This document shows, one piece after another, positions 34,686 through 44,510 of a stretch of DNA of 64,000 nt. A program made the position numbers and the translations under genes. The notes below the pieces were generated by a model. The model saw nothing but the letters and a program-made list of their open reading frames with translations, ran no database searches and was not told where the DNA came from. Position 1 is the first letter of the stretch. Every line of letters begins with the position of its first letter. Source of the stretch: Berberis thunbergii (lineage: Eukaryota > Streptophyta > Magnoliopsida > Ranunculales > Berberidaceae); the NCBI GenBank assembly GCA_003290165.1, contig QNQO01006995.1, positions 1 to 64,000 of the forward strand, in the 5' to 3' direction.

Positions 34686-34793
34686 ATTAATCGTACCAAG
34701 CAAGACCATGATCAACAACTATCTGACCTAAGGGCTAAGCATAGTCATGAAATGAAAAATTTCCATCGTCAAGCGAAGGAAGAATTGAAAGAA
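34686..34793 (+). pseudogene. Captured exon encoding a coiled-coil segment
   Basis: A 108-bp exon between TTTTTTGCAG and GTATGC, 36 codons in phase 0. It encodes HDQQLSDLRAKHSHEMKNFH and then RQAKEELKE, a highly charged helix with heptad-like spacing. The parent gene is not recognised. Clean borders and an open frame argue for a real exon. Confidence 0.55.
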
Positions 34794-34869
34794 GTATGCT
34801 TAATTTTTGTGTTGACTGTTAATGTTGATTATACTTAGTATTTTTTAGTTGCTAACATGGGCCTCTTGT

Positions 34870-35070
34870 GTCAAAATTTATCTACACAAGGCAATGGGAA
34901 GCAGGCACCTCTAGAGATAGTTGGTGCCTACATATCCTTACAATCTGTGCTTTCAGAGCTCTTATTCATCAACTATGGTACTCTTTTAGCAACATGTTAT
35001 TTCTCATTAGAAATCGTATCATTCTCCAACAAGGTGTCGATTTTAAGCAAATAGATAAAGAATGGGACTG
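34870..35070 (+). pseudogene. CER3: Captured CER3 (WAX2) N-terminal exon
   Basis: One frame reads SWCLHILTICAFRALIHQLW, then YSFSNMLFLIRNRIILQQGV and DFKQIDKEWDWY, ending at the donor TG|GTATGT. This matches the N-terminal part of CER3/WAX2, the partner of CER1 in very-long-chain alkane (cuticular wax) synthesis in the endoplasmic reticulum. It covers a predicted membrane segment and the conserved QGVDFKQID.EWDWD motif. The 5' border is not precise. The exon is open in this frame. A second piece of the same gene lies at 35529-35650. Confidence 0.82.
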
Positions 35071-35528
35071 GTATGTACCTATACAGTATATAGATATTGT
35101 TTTCTTAATTTTTTTAATAATTCCTTCAACTGTTTTTTTCTTCGGATATGCATGCATCATATGGTTATCATGGCTTTCAGTCAACTAAAATATATATATT
35201 CTCCTTTGGGACACCTTTGTATAGTTCAAAAGAAGCTTGTCTGTTACATGAACCTTTGGGTGCGTTGGCTCCATATATAACTTCTTTACCCTCATCAACC
35301 CAACTTGAGTAACAACTTTTTGCTTTTCTTTTCTGCTAGCTACCTATCTATAAGAACCAATTCTGTGTTAATGATGGGAGGGAACATCAGTCACATATTT
35401 TTCTCCAAAGTTTTTAATGTATCCTTTTCTACGACTGCCTGAACATATATGGTATATCTATATCAACTTGCATTTCAACAGATGAGGAATTTTACATTTA
35501 CTGGTACTATATTGGACTACCTATGCAG

Positions 35529-35650
35529 GTACCACAGCCTGCATCACACTGAGATGGACACTAATTTCTGCCTATTTATGCCTCTATACGATGCCCTAGG
35601 AAACACAGTAAATGCAAGATCATGGGCCCTGCAAAAGAAATTAAGTTCAG
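35529..35650 (+). pseudogene. CER3: Captured CER3 (WAX2) exon with His-rich motif
   Basis: This 122-bp exon lies between CTATGCAG and GTACAT. It encodes [20 protein letters not shown] then [18 protein letters not shown]. The HxxHH-type motif (HSLHHTE) and the following NFCLFMP match the fatty-acid hydroxylase-like region of CER3/CER1. It comes from the same parent as 34870-35070. The intervening exons that carry the other His clusters are not visible, so the capture is internally deleted. Confidence 0.85.
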
Positions 35651-36199
35651 GTACATGTTCTAGCTACAACTCTCTTCGATAAATTTCCCCAACTATCTCT
35701 ATATATGACTTTCTGCAAGATCTCATTTAATGTTAGACCAGTATATAAAGGTAAGTGCATCAGGCTGCTTGGTGTGCACATGACATATTAATGTAAAGAA
35801 TATTAACATTTGGAGGCATTGGCTCAAAGCTAAGCAACGTTAGTAGTCGTCTTCCAACGGTAAGAAAATCATAACCACTCTAAAATGTAATGTAGAAGTT
35901 TGTTTTTCGATAAACTGATCTTCAGTGTTAACGGTTGGATACCCTATTCTGATTGTAATGCAGATAAACCAAGTTCTTTCGTCGATAAAGAGAAAAAAGT
36001 CGATGGATACTATCATACTGTCACTTGTTGCATCTGTATGCACATTTCTTATTTTGATTTCTGATTAAAGGTTGTTACACATGTCAGTGCATAAACACAT
36101 GGTTAAACTTGCTCTCTGTTTCTGCAGTTATAGGCTTGTAGATTGTGTTCCACAAAATGTGTATTTTATTTCTGACTTGAGCTGTCTTACCTTGTTCAG

Positions 36200-36265
36200 G
36201 TTATGCTTGGGTCAGGGGACCCACAAACTGAAAACTGGATGAGAGCTACGGAGGCTGCAATAACA
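36200..36265 (+). pseudogene. Captured starch synthase exon start
   Basis: After the acceptor CTTGTTCAG the frame reads VMLGSGDPQTENWMRATEAA, a match to the glycosyltransferase (GT5) C-terminal domain of soluble starch synthase, nearest type I. There it lies upstream of the ADP-glucose binding and catalytic residues. Homology stops at about 36265 without a donor site, so the capture breaks inside the exon. It has no catalytic capacity. Confidence 0.72.
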
Positions 36266-36329
36266 TCCCTTTGCCTTTTTTCTCATTTCTTCTATACTAA
36301 ATATATATGTCCTTATTCTTTGTTTGTAG

Positions 36330-36371
36330 GAATAAATGCTTAGTGAAGCTAACAAGTCCTTGAGAAGAAGG
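36330..36371 (+). pseudogene. Captured SEPALLATA-like MADS-box exon (42 bp)
   Basis: Between TTTGTAG and GTAAGA lies a 42-bp exon, the canonical length of one K-box exon in MIKC MADS genes. It reads E-stop-MLSEANKSLRRR, and SEPALLATA/AGL2-type proteins have EQMLSEANK.LRRRL here. The stop is TAA where the family has CAA, a single C-to-T change as expected from cytosine methylation decay. The parent is a floral homeotic transcription factor gene. Only this exon is seen. Confidence 0.78.
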
Positions 36372-37340
36372 GTAAGAAGTACTCTTCGCAGAGATGTTCC
36401 TCTTAGACTCTTTTTTTCACTTTGCTTTATTTCATTTTCCTTTTTCTTTTTTTGCCTGTTCAGATAACTCTATGTTATAAGAAACTCTTGTTTTTATATT
36501 ACAACCTCCAAAATTATAAGCAATTATATAGTATCAGGGCTCACGGTGTTGAATGTATGCAAAATTCTTACTTCTTCTCCTTGTGTCACTGTAAAATAGA
36601 ATAATGTTACATGGTCTTTTGTTGCAACTCAAGGGTCTAGTATTGTAATTATGATTTGCAATCTACAGACAATTCTAACACACACTTTAGTTGTAAAGTT
36701 GGATAATGCCATGTTTCATTATATCATTCCATAAAGTTGGATAGTGCCATTGTAATTATGATTTGTATTAGATGCTTAGACATATTAACTAGTAGTGTGA
36801 CCCAACTCCAACTGGTAAACTCAATGGGTGAAGGATGTCAAATTGACCCAGATCTTCTGCCCTGTTGAGGCTGTGTCAGTTTTCTGAACAACAGAAAAAT
36901 TTTCCACATGGGATTTTAGCCCCACGTTAAGCATATTTATCTTGGAAAATGAGATGTGTTCAGAGTTCCTAATTTAAACAAGTACTATACACCTAGAAAA
37001 TAGGGCCATACCAGAATGATCCACACTATTTTGCAATTTTATTTGTGTTATTATTATGCAAAACTGTAACCAGCTCACGTAAGTGCGTGTAATTTTTAGT
37101 TGGAGGAAGGAAGCCAATTACACAATAATGGGACCCAAACGTGCATATGGCGTATCAGTGGCAGCCTCAACAAGGACAAGGCGAGGGGTTCTTCCAGCCC
37201 ATAGAGTGTGAACCTACTTTACAAATGGGGTTACTTCTTGTCGCCTTTTCTAAGTTTTGTCATTGGAAGCCTACTCAATAATAGCTATTAACTTCATCTT
37301 CATATATGATGGTACTGATTTGATTTTCTAATAACTATAG
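36372..37340. other. Pack-CACTA interval between MADS and ABCG pieces
   Basis: Intron-like and AT-rich. A direct repeat of GTTGGATA.TGCCAT appears at about 36699 and 36737. No exon-like frame is recognised. Confidence 0.35.
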
Positions 37341-37414
37341 GTTTCTGGAAAAATTACCTATAATGGGCATGAAATGCATGAATTTGTTCCGAAGAAAACT
37401 TCTGCTTATACAAG
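37341..37414 (+). pseudogene. Captured PDR-type ABCG transporter exon
   Basis: After ATAACTATAG the frame reads VSGKITYNGHEMHEFVPKKT then SAYTR, ending at AG|GTGCTG. GK.TYNGHEMHEFVP.RTSAYISQ is the stretch between Walker A and the Q-loop of full-size pleiotropic-drug-resistance (ABCG) transporters. The C-terminal IS is altered to TR. It is one exon out of more than twenty in such genes. Confidence 0.8.
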
Positions 37415-37596
37415 GTGCTGACAGTGCATTATAATTTTTAAGGAATAACTATAATGATTATGTGAAAGTTATTGCTTGTAAGTTTCTAATTGATAAGATG
37501 AAGTTCTTTTACTGTTGCATTATTAGGATCAAGCATTCCCCTATGTCTTTCTTTTAATATAGAAGTAATTTGTTGCTCTTCTATTTCAATTTGCAG

Positions 37597-37729
37597 CTGG
37601 GCTTCCTTTAAAGCAAAAAGAAAAGTTGTAACTGCAAAGAATTTGAACAGTGGCCACACATTCACAGGTGACAAACCAGATGTATGCTCAGGATTTGATA
37701 CAGTTGACAGTGTGGTTGTTGACCATAAG
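37597..37729 (+). pseudogene. Captured exon of unknown parent gene
   Basis: A 133-bp stretch between TTTGCAG and GTGAGT, open in one frame: WASFKAKRKVVTAKNLNSGH then TFTGDKPDVCSGFDTVDSVV. Consensus splice signals and an open frame suggest a genuine exon. I do not recognise the family. Confidence 0.45.
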
Positions 37730-38539
37730 GTGAGTGAATTGTTAATTATAGTTCATATTGGCTTACAACATTTATTTATTTGTTTCTTTCGGTATTATGT
37801 TTCTTTCTCAAATATTTTCTATTTCAAGCAATTTTCCATTTCTTTTTATGAATGTATATTAAATATGCTAGCGTGACTGTCCGAGGTGCAAGTATGTGAA
37901 AATCACAGTTTTTTTAATTCTATTCACGAGAAAATTATAGGATAATGTGGCAAAAAGATAAAAGTGGTAAGAATTAAAAACACAAAGTGAAGTTTCTGGT
38001 GATTGGTGAATCTATTTTTTCCTCAAAGATGTGTGGAACACGAATTGAGTTATGATTAACCCGTTTATGTGACTTGGACAAACAGTTTTCGTTGTTTTAG
38101 TATGTATTTATCACTTTAGACTGGATATCATGGTCTGAATCCATTTGTGTGTATCTGAGCTTCTGCTTGCCCTAAAAAATGTTAAATGTCCACATTTGAG
38201 CAATAGTAATATGAGAATCTCAACAGATAACCTGTCTAGATTCTGCATTGTCCTCTGTTGTCTTATTATCCACAAGAAGAGCATTCTGAATCTGGGCAGA
38301 GTTAATTATATTTTTACTTTATCTTACATGATATATAAGTAGTTTTTAATATAATGTTGCATATGGCTGAAAGGGTTCTCCTTGCAAAAGGTTCCCCTTT
38401 TTGCATGCCTTCTGTAGGGTGTAAATGGTATATATTCAATAAAATCTTTCCACATTATAGTGATTATTTTATCATAGGTCTATGCAGAAGGGCCTGCACA
38501 TGGCTCATGTATATGACTTTTACAAGCCTGATCTTGCAA

Positions 38540-38746
38540 GTGAATAGCAAGTTGCTACAAAAACTGACAATGGCATCATCAGCAGATGGTAGGGGAGAAC
38601 TTGACAATGGCATTCTGAATGAAAGGCATGACAGTGACAAAGAGAGGTGGGATGATGTTGATTCATTTGAGGAGCAGAAGCCGCCTCCAGCTCTTACAAA
38701 CATCCAAGCTGCTCAGAAACGGCCTGTATCAATTATAAAGATAAGT
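38540..38746 (+). pseudogene. Captured acidic exon of unknown parent gene
   Basis: An open frame reads MASSADGRGELDNGILNERH then DSDKERWDDVDSFEEQKPPP and ALTNIQAAQKRPVSIIK. It is hydrophilic and likely disordered. It is followed by AAG|ATAAGT, which looks like a donor whose G became A. Downstream is intron-like sequence to 39062. The family is not recognised. Confidence 0.45.
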
Positions 38747-39062
38747 TAACTATATCTGATATGCTCAACATGCATTTGATTTAGTTTCATTGATACAACT
38801 CATTGTCTAACACCATGAGTATCTCTTTTGCATTGGTTGATTTGAACCTTCAAAATGCTTCCCTAATGTGTATTGGAAAACCAATATAAGATGAGATACA
38901 GGCATACAACACAACACACTTTCTGATACATGTAAGTGGTGCAGCTTTTCTGTAGCACCGTTTAGTTGGTGATAGTGTGGTTCTGCCATTAACATTATCT
39001 GTCAGATTTTTATTGTTGTTTTATTATCAGTTAGTAATTTGTATCATTTCATGTGACTGCAG

Positions 39063-39228
39063 CTGAAGAAACCTTCCCATCCTACTCGTGGCGTACCAGT
39101 TGCTATTAGTTGCTTAGCATCTTTGTTGAAAAAACCATTGGTTAGATTCTCTTTTGTAAAAGCAGATGGGGTGAAGCTGCTAGTTCCGTTGATTTCTCCA
39201 GCATCTACTCAACAATCTATATATCCAG
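39063..39228 (+). pseudogene. VHA-H: Captured V-ATPase subunit H exon
   Basis: After ATGTGACTGCAG the frame reads [20 protein letters not shown] then [20 protein letters not shown] and [13 protein letters not shown]. This closely matches the armadillo-like N-terminal domain of plant vacuolar H+-ATPase subunit H, a regulator that links the catalytic and membrane sectors. The match ends at QQSI near 39228, and the following LYETCLCVW segment is absent. It is a very well kept piece with no stop inside. Confidence 0.9.
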
Positions 39229-39445
39229 GTGATTTGGTCTTATTCACAATTAAGAGTTATGCTTTGAAAAGATTGGCTTCTAAAGGTGAGTCTTATTTGC
39301 AATATCCCAAAAGTACATCCTAGCGATGAAGACAAAGGGCATTGGGTAGCTGAACCAAACATTGACAGGAAAGCTTCAGCCTTCATTGCTAAATTATATG
39401 AAAGTCGTGTGTCAGATCCTGATCGACAAACTGTTCCACCTTTGT
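39229..39445 (+). pseudogene. Captured 3' exon of unknown gene, possibly DUF761-like
   Basis: After a one-base shift near 39308, a frame reads [20 protein letters not shown] then ASAFIAKLYESRVSDPDRQT and VPPL with a TAA stop at 39444-39446. The pattern D.KA..FIAK.YE resembles the C-terminal motif of plant DUF761 proteins, but this is weak. The downstream sequence up to 39560 looks like a 3' untranslated region, so this may be the captured gene end that closes the chimera. Confidence 0.4.
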
Positions 39446-39711
39446 AAACTGTAATATAGGAGTCCCATTTGTTATGCACTTTTATTGTAATTTGATTGTA
39501 AGTGTGCTCACTAGTTTGTGAATTACAATAATGAAAAAATAATACAAGATTTATTCACATTCAATCTTAGTTTTTCTGTATTACAACATATATGGCGTTT
39601 TCGGTCTATCTATCCTCTCCTCCCGCTTCTTCCTATCTGGATTTGAAGTACTAATGTCAAGTTAATAACATGTACAAAAGTAGGTTCGTTGTTACATTTA
39701 AAAAAAAAAAA

Positions 39712-40010
39712 TTGCCACGGCTTAAAACCGTTGTTAAAGCTATTGCAACGGCTTAGAACCGTGGCCATAACATGCAACGGTTTTAAGCCGTTGCTACTCC
39801 TGGCCACGGCTTAGAACCGTGGCTAAGATTGTTGAAACGGTTTATAACCGTGGCTAAATCATCAACCGTCCTCGAGATAAAACCGTTGCTAATATTTTGC
39901 CACAGTTTTTAGCCATTACTGGGGATTTAGCGACGCCTCTACAGCCCACGAGTCTAAGTCGTGGCAATGGGTTACCCCCACGGTTTAGAACCGTTGCTAA
40001 TGGGTATTTT
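39712..40010. repeat. 3' subterminal repeats of the Pack-CACTA
   Basis: Copies of GCCACGGCTTA.AACCGT, AACGGTTTTAAGCCGTTGC and ACCGTGGCTAA in both orientations. They mirror 30575-30906 and sit directly inside the 3' terminal inverted repeat. Confidence 0.85.
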
Positions 40011-40020
40011 TGGTGTAGTG

Positions 40021-40699
40021 AAGGACTATTTTTTTTATTATTATGAACAAAATTCCTAGATCATTTCTCTAATGTTTGGTGTCAACTAGGATTTCGCTCA
40101 AGGATTCGTCAAAAGGATTCTAGAGTAAAGCAAGATTGAAATTCATTGTCCTAGTTTATTCGACTTATTCTCTTCATAAGCAAAATGGAAGTTGAAAAAT
40201 GACTATGTGCGCAATTATGTTCAAGGACAAAGATTTAAGTTAAAGTAAACACAAAACTCTGCTCACCAAAAGTAAAATTTTCAGTCTAACTCTCAATTAC
40301 AAATTTCAAACTCATAGAGAATTCATTCATACTCAAATATATGCTTGGTAAGAGAATCCAACAAACTCTTGATGAAATAATAAAATAGCCAGCAATCAAG
40401 CAACATGGACGACAATAAGACGCACAAGAATGACTGTAAGAGTTCACACCCCCAAACTTAAATTAAACAATGTCCTTATTACAAATTTAAGAGAAAAAAA
40501 GGAAAGGAACTCCCCTGGTTTGTTTTGGATCAGTAGTAGTTTGCACTCCAACACTTTATTCCCGCTGAATATTCCTAAAAACAAAAGCAATTAGTCAAAT
40601 TAACATGAGCAAATGAGACCAAGAAAAAAAATAAAAAAAAATTCATTAGGTTTCCTCCCAATAGCGCTTGTTTTAAAGTCTATAGCTAGACTTTTGGAT
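40021..40699. other. Element D 3' untranslated region (proximal part)
   Basis: Non-coding. On the minus strand a tract TTAAGTTTGGGGGTG at about 40448-40462 follows a GACATTGTTT motif, which is the typical post-integrase sequence of Athila-like elements. It continues at 30550 on the far side of the CACTA. Confidence 0.6.
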
Positions 40700-41860
40700 T
40701 TTTATCCCATAGGGCCTACAAGAGGTATAAGTTCAAAGTTCCTCTCCACTTGTTCTCCATAATAATGCTTCAATCTTTGACCATTAACTCAGAATGTATT
40801 CCCTGTTTTATCCTTCAAATCTATAGCTCTAAAAGGGAAAACCCATATTGATCGTAACTTGCCCGAGAAGAGTTTGAGTCACGAATTGAATAATAAAACC
40901 TGTTGTCCTGGTGCAAACTCACGCCTAAGGATACGCTAGTCATGCCACTTCTTTGTCTGTTCCTTGTAGATCTTTGCGTTTTCATAAGCACCATTTTTGA
41001 ACTCATCCATCTCATTCAATTGTAGATTGCGCAGCTCCCCTGCTATTTTTAAATCAAAATTAAGTTTTCTTATTGCCCAATAAGCTCGATGCTCCAACTC
41101 TACAGGAAGATGACATGCTTTTTGAAACACTAATCGGTAAGGAGACATTCCAATTGGCGTTTTAAAGGCTGTGCAATATGCCCACAAAAAATCATTGAGT
41201 TTTTTTGCCCAATCTTTCTTGTTAGTGTTAACCGTCTTCTCAAGGATGTTTTTGACTTCTCGATTTGAAATTTCAGCTTGGCCATTAGTTTGAGGATGGT
41301 AGCCAAGTGATGTCTTGTGCTGCACTCCATACTTAGCAAGAAGGTTTTCAAATAACTTGTTGCAAAAATGGGTTCCTTCATCACTAATGATAGCCCAGGA
41401 TGTGAAATCTTGTGAATATATTCTTTTGTAGAAACTTGAGCACAACTTTTGCATCATTTGTTGTTGTAGCAATTGCTTCCACCCATTTTGATACATAATC
41501 CACTACTAGCAAGATGTAGGCAAATCCAAAAGAAGGGGGTAGGGGCCCATGAAATCGATTCCCCACACACCAAAAATTTCAACTACCAATATGTTGTTCA
41601 ATGGGAGCTCGTGACGCCTTGAAATAGTTCCCATGCGTTGGCATCGGTCACAAGTCTTTACCAATGTATAGCAGTCACGAAAAATTGAAGGCCAATAGAA
41701 ACCGCATTGAAGTACTTTCGCAGCTGTTCGTGTTGCTCCAAAGTGTCCTCCATATGGTGATGAATGGCATTGATGGAGAATGGCTTCCATTTCTTTTTCT
41801 TTTACACATCTCCGGATGATTTGGTTGGAGCATCTTTTGATTAGCAAGGGCTAATCTCAA
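40700..41860 (-). pseudogene. Element D integrase
   Basis: N-terminal zinc finger: HSSPYGGHFGATRTAAKVLQ ... KTCDRCQ (41847-41640, HHCC). Core: GIDFMGP near 41560, SDEGTHFCN near 41380 and [15 protein letters not shown] near 41260-41300 supply the Asp, Asp and Glu of the catalytic triad. Then come the Athila-typical [20 protein letters not shown] and [20 protein letters not shown]. The C-terminal part near 40870-40720 (GKLRSIWVFPF, NGQRLKHYY) is broken. A frameshift near 41500 and others disable it. The enzyme would insert the DNA copy into the host chromosome. Confidence 0.9.
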
Positions 41861-42600
41861 AGATAGAACTTTATGTCGTGATGAAACTTTTTATGTTGAT
41901 GGTAAGTGAGTTCCGATGGCAACACTTTGCAGGCTAGGTAATTTACAAAATCAGCATACCAAGGAAGCTTGATCTGACATGCAAACAGTTGTTCATCAGG
42001 GAATGCTTTTTGAACAATTGAATTCGGTTTTACCTCTTCTTGCACTAGCCGAGAGAGATGATCAACAACTACATTTTTGCTTCCTTTCTTATCACGAATC
42101 TCCAAATCGAACTCTTGAAGAAGTAAGATCCAGTGAATCAACCTAGGCTTGGCATCCTTTTTGTTAAACAAATAACGGATTGCTGCATGATCACTAAACA
42201 CTATCACATTTGTACCAATGAGGTAGGGCAGAAATTTATCACAAGCAAAGACCATGGCAAGCATCTCCTTTTCTGTGGTAGTATAATTTTACTGAGCTTC
42301 ATTTAATGTTCGACTTGCATAATAGATGGTTCTAAATAGCTTGTCTCTCTTTTGACCCAACACAGCTCCAATGGCGAAATCACTGGCATCACACATGACT
42401 TCAAAGGCTAGACTCCAATCTGGTACGATCATGATTGGTACAGAAACAAGGTTTTCTTTGATCACGTTAAAGGCCAGGAAACAATCATTATCAAAGTTTA
42501 AATAAGAATTTTTTTCAAGAAGATTACATAAAGGATTATAAAGTTTAGAAAAATCTCTTATGAAACTTTTATAAAATCCTGCGTGACCCAAAAAGCTTCA
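41857..42600 (-). pseudogene. Element D RT thumb and RNase H
   Basis: The frame 42591-42289 (MGHAGFYKSFIRDFSKLYNP ... AFEVMCDASDFAIGAVLGQK) covers the RT end and the start of RNase H with its first Asp (CDASDFAIG). The frame 42264-41857 continues [40 protein letters not shown] and [20 protein letters not shown]. The two frames are offset near 42288, where an extra T interrupts [16 protein letters not shown] close copy of part of this region is at 27700-28240. Confidence 0.88.
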
Positions 42601-43461
42601 AATCCCCTTCACATTTTTCAGAGGTGGTAGTTTTTATATGGTTACAATCTTAGCTCGATCAACTTTAATTCCTTTAGATGATACTCAATGACCAATCACG
42701 ATTCCTTCTTGACCCATGAAGTGGCACTTCTCCTAGTTGAGGACTAGATTTGTCTCTTCACATGTTTGCAAAACAAGAGTTAAATTATTCAGACAATGGT
42801 CAAAAGATGTACCAAAAATGAAAATTCATCCATGAAAACTTCCATAATATTTTCCACCATGTCGGAAAAAATGGACATCATGCAACGTTGGAATGTAGCG
42901 GGAGCACTGCACAATCCGAATGGCATCCTCGTAAAAAAATGTTCCATAGGGGGATGTGAAGGTAGTTTTTTCTTGGTCTTCGGGGGTTATGGAAATTTGG
43001 TTATACCCCGAATATCCATCTAAGAAGCAATAGTAGGAATACCCAACCAATCGATCCAACATTTGATCAATGAAAGGAAGCGGGAAATCATCCTTCCTTG
43101 TTGCTTTGTTTAGCTTGAGATAATCTATACACACATGCTAATCTGTGACTGTCCTTGTAGGAATAACTTCATTGTTGTTGTTCTTCACCACCGTCATTCC
43201 ACCCTTTTTTGGCACAACTTGTAATAGACTTACCCAAGAGCTGTCGAAAATCGCATAGATGATTCCGGCTTTAAGGAGCTTCAAAATTTTAGTATGCACG
43301 ACTTCCTTCATTGTTGGATTCAGTCTTCTTTGGTGCTCAATTGAAGGTGTATAAAATTCCTCCATTAGAATTTTGTACATACAAATGGAAGGGTTTATAC
43401 CTTTCATGTCGGATATAGTCCATCCCAAGGCTGATTTATGTTCCCTTAACACACGCAACAA
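42601..43461 (-). pseudogene. Element D reverse transcriptase fingers and palm
   Basis: Frame 43461-43138 includes LLKAGIIYAIFDSSWVSLLQ and VVPKKGGMTVV. Frame 43134-42826 includes CIDYLKLNKATRKDDFPLPF, IDQMLDRL and YYCFLDGYSGYNQISITPED. A frameshift near 42930 follows PYGTFFYE. At 42821-42840 the polymerase box reads FMDE in place of FMDD, so a catalytic Asp is replaced by Glu even if the frame were read. It copies element RNA into DNA in intact relatives. Confidence 0.88.
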
Positions 43462-44447
43462 TTTTCCTCTTCTTTTGGGGTGAGAGATGCAACAATAATC
43501 ATAGGAAATGTAGAATTTTCACCTAAGAATGTATAGCGAAGGTGCTCAGGTAATTGCTTCAACTCTGGAAGAGTGTAGGTTGTCGTTTGTGGTAGTTTTT
43601 CCTCTGTTATAACAGTTGATTTCTCTACAGAAGATGCATAATTTTTCTTGGGTTCAATCGGCTCAATCCTCCCTATTTCATTGCTAAGTGTTGTGTCATG
43701 CGGTAATGCGAGTAAATAGTGGATAAAATCCTCACTAACAACAGGTAAAGCTGATCTTCGAACAGCTGAGTTCATGAAGTTACAGGCTTGAGATGAAGTG
43801 GTGATGCAGCGTTTTAGGTGATCAGCTGGTACACTTTCTAGGAAAGCTTCATTTACACATTGCTCAATCACTTCTACCCGAAAACAACTGTTTGTATCTT
43901 CAAGGAATCTCATGGCCCGGTAGATGTTGAAAATAACTTTTTCCTTGTTCACTCTTAATGTTAATTCACCTTTATGAACATCAACTAAAGCCCTTCCAGT
44001 AGCCAAAAATGGTCGGCCAAGAATTAGTGGAACTTTTTGATCTTCTTCCATATCTAATACCACAAAATCAGCAGGAAAAATTAATTTGTCAACCTTTACC
44101 AAAACATCTTCTATGATTCCACGTGGATATTTGATGGATCAATCTGCTAGTTGTAACGAAATGGTTGTTTGTTTCATCTCTCCAAGTCCTAATTTCCTGG
44201 AACCAGAAAGAGGCATGAGATTTATGCTAGCTCCAAGATCACATAAAACTTTATCAAAAACTGAATTTCCAATAGTGCATGGTAAAGTGAAACTCCTTGG
44301 ATCTTTTAATTTTTGAGGCAACTTTTTTTGAAGAATGGCACTACATTCTTCGATGAGCTTAACAGTTTCAAACTCCTCCAATCGTCTCTTTTTTGAAATG
44401 ATGTCTTTCAAGAATTTCACATAATTTTGGCGTTTGTTCCAAAGCAT
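43446..44447 (-). pseudogene. Element D aspartic protease region
   Basis: Frame 44447-44139 carries KDPRSFTLPCTIGNSVFDKV and LCDLGASINLMPLSGSRKLG. The active-site motif is DLGAS, the form usual in Athila-like elements. After a stop at 44139 the frame 44102-43446 continues KVDKLIFPADFVVLDMEEDQ, PLILGRPFLATGRALVDVHK, then a linker to the RT. The sequence is nearly complete apart from the breaks. Confidence 0.82.
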
Positions 44448-44510
44448 CTGCTAAAGGAATATTTATGTGAATTTTCTTAAATATTTCCAAGAACTTAGAA
44501 AATTGCTTAT

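Larger units (their letters stand above)
30551..40020 (+). mobile_element. Pack-CACTA: 9470-bp CACTA element with pieces of at least eight host genes
   Basis: The ends are CACTACACCAAAA and TTTTGGTGTAGTG, perfect 13-bp inverted repeats, flanked by AAG at 30548-30550 and 40021-40023, the 3-bp duplication of this superfamily. Both ends carry dense subterminal repeats. No transposase motif (TNPD or TNPA type) is visible, so it is non-autonomous. The interior holds exon-sized homologies to nucleolin, RUS/DUF647, a coiled-coil protein, CER3, starch synthase, a SEPALLATA-like MADS gene, a PDR-type ABCG transporter and V-ATPase subunit H, plus unidentified exons, all on the plus strand. It is inserted in the 3' untranslated region of element D. 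Confidence 0.93.
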
